Source of the DNA: JANRKN01 sp033763435
GTDB taxonomy: Bacteria; Planctomycetota; Phycisphaerae; Phycisphaerales; UBA1924
Assembly: GCA_033763435.1 (NCBI GenBank)
Contig: JANRKN010000001.1
Span: 1 to 7,169 of the forward strand
Length of the DNA stretch: 7,169 nt
Direction: 5' to 3'
This document shows positions 6,161 to 7,169 of this stretch, one piece after another. Each line of letters begins with the position of its first letter. The first letter of the stretch is position 1. The notes under the pieces were generated by a model, which made no database searches, was not told the DNA's origin, and worked only from the letters and a program-made list of their open reading frames with translations. Both the position numbers and the translations under genes were made by a program.

Positions 6161-6175
6161 CCCGCGTCCGGCGGG
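6161..6175 (-). other. Small hairpin between the two - strand genes
   Basis: CCCGC (6161-6165) and GCGGG (6171-6175) pair around a five-nucleotide loop, directly after the stop of the upstream gene. There is no T run on either strand, so it is not a convincing terminator and is compatible with cotranscription of both genes. Confidence 0.3.
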
Positions 6176-7111
6176 TCATGCGCGGGGTGCGTGTGGATCC
6201 GGTACGGACGGGGTGCGCTTCGGTTCACCCGGGCGGGGCCGGGAGACCGAATCGCCCCGGGAACCGGAGCCTTGAGCCGGGGATTCGCTGAGGGAAGTGT
6301 GCGATGTGGATGGGTCGTGGGCAAGGAGCATCGCCAGCTCCTCGTCGGTCAGGAGGTGTGAGGTCGGCACGGACCCTCCCGCCGCTGCGGCCAGCAGGGA
6401 CCGAGAACTGTCGGCGGTCGACGGCGCGGCGGTTGTGGCGGTTGCTGGACCGGCTGGCTGGTCGGCGGCGGGGGCAGATGGCTGCGGCTCGGCCTGTTGG
6501 TCCGCGGGCGGGGGCAAGGGGCCTTCGCCCGCGAGCCTGAGCCGCGCAGGTGAAAAGGTGGCGCGCGCGAAGGTGGTCGTGGGCTTGGGTGTGAGGGCGC
6601 TGCCGAGGCGAGCGATCGTGTCCGAGCGGGTGATGATGCTCGGGCGCGGCGAGGGCGCGGGGGCTGGGTTGGTGGCGGGCGGGGGCGACTGGTTGGTCGC
6701 GGGCGCGACGACGGTCGAGGGTTTGGCGGGCAGGGCGGCGAGCCAAGCGGCGCGGTCTTCGGGCGTGACAGCGCGGAGGATGGCCTTGCTGCCGCCGGTC
6801 GGACGCTCGAAGAGCCAGGCCGTGGCGCGCGGGGCGTAGAGCTCCGCGGCGGCAAGGGTCTGGGCGATCGCGCCGGGGCCGAGGCGCGCGGGGTCCTGGA
6901 AGAGCAGGATGGCGGGCGAGCGCGGTGTATGGCGCGCACCGGCGAGGGGAACGCAGAGGCGCGCGAGGGCGGCGAAGCCGTCAGACGCGGCCTGGATGCC
7001 GAAGCCCTTGCGCGTCAGGGCGCCGATCAGGTCGGCGTCGGGACGCTCATCGCGCGGATGCCAGAGCACACAGCGCGTCGGGGCCGGGTTGGACACATTC
7101 CCGGAAGGCAT
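6176..7111 (-). CDS. Uncharacterised protein with degenerate receiver-like domain and Pro/Ala-rich tail
   Basis: I do not recognise this 311-residue protein as a named family. Residues 13-105 look like a receiver fold: a first strand CVLWHP, then LTRKGFGIQAASDGFAALARL (32-52) in the position of the receiver first helix to second helix, and AILLFQDP (67-74) in the third-strand position. The acidic pocket is missing and the phospho-acceptor aspartate is replaced, so phosphorylation is unlikely. Residues about 130-250 are a Pro/Ala/Thr-rich, probably disordered linker. A short acidic helix LLTDEELAMLL (253-263) stands out in the tail. There is no signal peptide or membrane segment. The ATG at 7111 is forced upstream by an in-frame TGA at 7124-7126. 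It lacks a Shine-Dalgarno sequence. The cyclase gene follows after 88 nt on the same strand, suggesting a shared function. Confidence 0.75.
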   Translation of the reverse strand: MPSGNVSNPAPTRCVLWHPRDERPDADLIGALTRKGFGIQAASDGFAALARLCVPLAGARHTPRSPAILLFQDPARLGPGAIAQTLAAAELYAPRATAWLFERPTGGSKAILRAVTPEDRAAWLAALPAKPSTVVAPATNQSPPPATNPAPAPSPRPSIITRSDTIARLGSALTPKPTTTFARATFSPARLRLAGEGPLPPPADQQAEPQPSAPAADQPAGPATATTAAPSTADSSRSLLAAAAGGSVPTSHLLTDEELAMLLAHDPSTSHTSLSESPAQGSGSRGDSVSRPRPGEPKRTPSVPDPHAPRA

Positions 7112-7117
7112 ATGGGG

Positions 7118-7126
7118 AGTGTATCA
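7118..7126 (-). promoter_or_regulatory. Extended -10 promoter placed for a leaderless transcript
   Basis: On the - strand, TGATACACT reads as an extended -10 element (TGn followed by TACACT, four of six consensus bases). Only six nucleotides, CCCCAT, separate it from the ATG at 7111, so transcription would begin at or next to the start codon. The 20 nt before the ATG are pyrimidine-rich and contain no Shine-Dalgarno sequence. A weak -35, TTCGCG, lies 17 bp upstream (7141-7146). Confidence 0.4.
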
Positions 7127-7134
7127 GGAGGGGC

Positions 7135-7169
7135 GCGAATCGCGAATGGCGAATCGTGAGTGGGGAAAG
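7135..7169. repeat. Heptanucleotide tandem repeat running off the window edge
   Basis: GCGAATC (7135-7141), GCGAATG (7142-7148) and GCGAATC (7149-7155) are three head-to-tail copies of a 7-bp unit differing only at the last base. A degenerate GTGAGTG (7156-7162) continues the register, and GGGAAAG (7163-7169) may be a further decayed copy. The array overlaps the predicted -35 region of the - strand gene and may continue past the window. Confidence 0.65.

Noticed and set aside
6088..6324. Extension of the GGDEF gene to an upstream ATG at 6324
   Set aside because: It would overlap the preceding gene by about 150 nt, adds a Pro/Arg-rich segment, and a good Shine-Dalgarno sequence supports the ATG at 6087.
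5647..6361. Long + strand open frames opposite the GGDEF gene and its neighbour
   Set aside because: They are rich in Gly, Ala and Arg, lie opposite a gene with an intact catalytic domain and lack any family motif.
1..7169. Mobile elements, CRISPR arrays, tRNA genes or defence systems
   Set aside because: No transposase, integrase, regular spaced repeats, tRNA arms or defence-protein motifs were seen on either strand.

Overview
The window looks like a piece of a high-GC planctomycete chromosome, most likely Phycisphaerae. The evidence is the sequence style of the ribosomal proteins, an exported protein ending in a cysteine-bracketed, EF-hand-like dockerin pair with a terminal Gly-Cys, and base composition near two-thirds GC. 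The taxonomic call is an inference from these traits; no database search was possible.

Left part (1-2935): about 450 nt with no convincing gene, then the large-subunit ribosomal protein cluster rplK (L11), rplA (L1), rplJ (L10) and rplL (L7/L12), all on the + strand. The first three have clear Shine-Dalgarno sequences and gaps of 75 and 41 nt. rplJ and rplL are separated by 212 nt containing four short hairpins, which is unusually long and structured for this gene pair. A strong intrinsic terminator closes the cluster at 2899-2935. rpoB and rpoC, the usual downstream neighbours, are absent here. Together the proteins form the L1 stalk (L1) and the L11/L10-L12 GTPase-activating stalk of the 50S subunit.

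Middle (2936-4662): one + strand gene with its own sigma70-like promoter and strong RBS. It encodes a secreted protein: signal peptide, Kelch-type beta-propeller repeats, an Ig-like domain, then two calcium-loop repeats ending in Gly-Cys. Part of the propeller region is strikingly poorer in GC than the rest.

Right part (4663-7169): two - strand genes, probably one transcription unit read from right to left. The first (7111 to 6176) is an unrecognised protein with a degenerate receiver-like N-terminus and a long Pro/Ala linker. The second (6087 to 4666) is a diguanylate cyclase with an intact GGDEF active site and an intact RxxD inhibitory site, and it too has a degenerate receiver-like N-terminus and a Pro/Ala linker. 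The upstream gene may be translated from a leaderless mRNA, and a heptanucleotide tandem repeat runs from its promoter off the window edge.

I see no transposon, CRISPR array, phage, toxin-antitoxin or defence genes, and no tRNA or rRNA. The least ordinary elements are the receiver-like protein/cyclase pair, the structured rplJ-rplL gap and the dockerin-tailed propeller protein.
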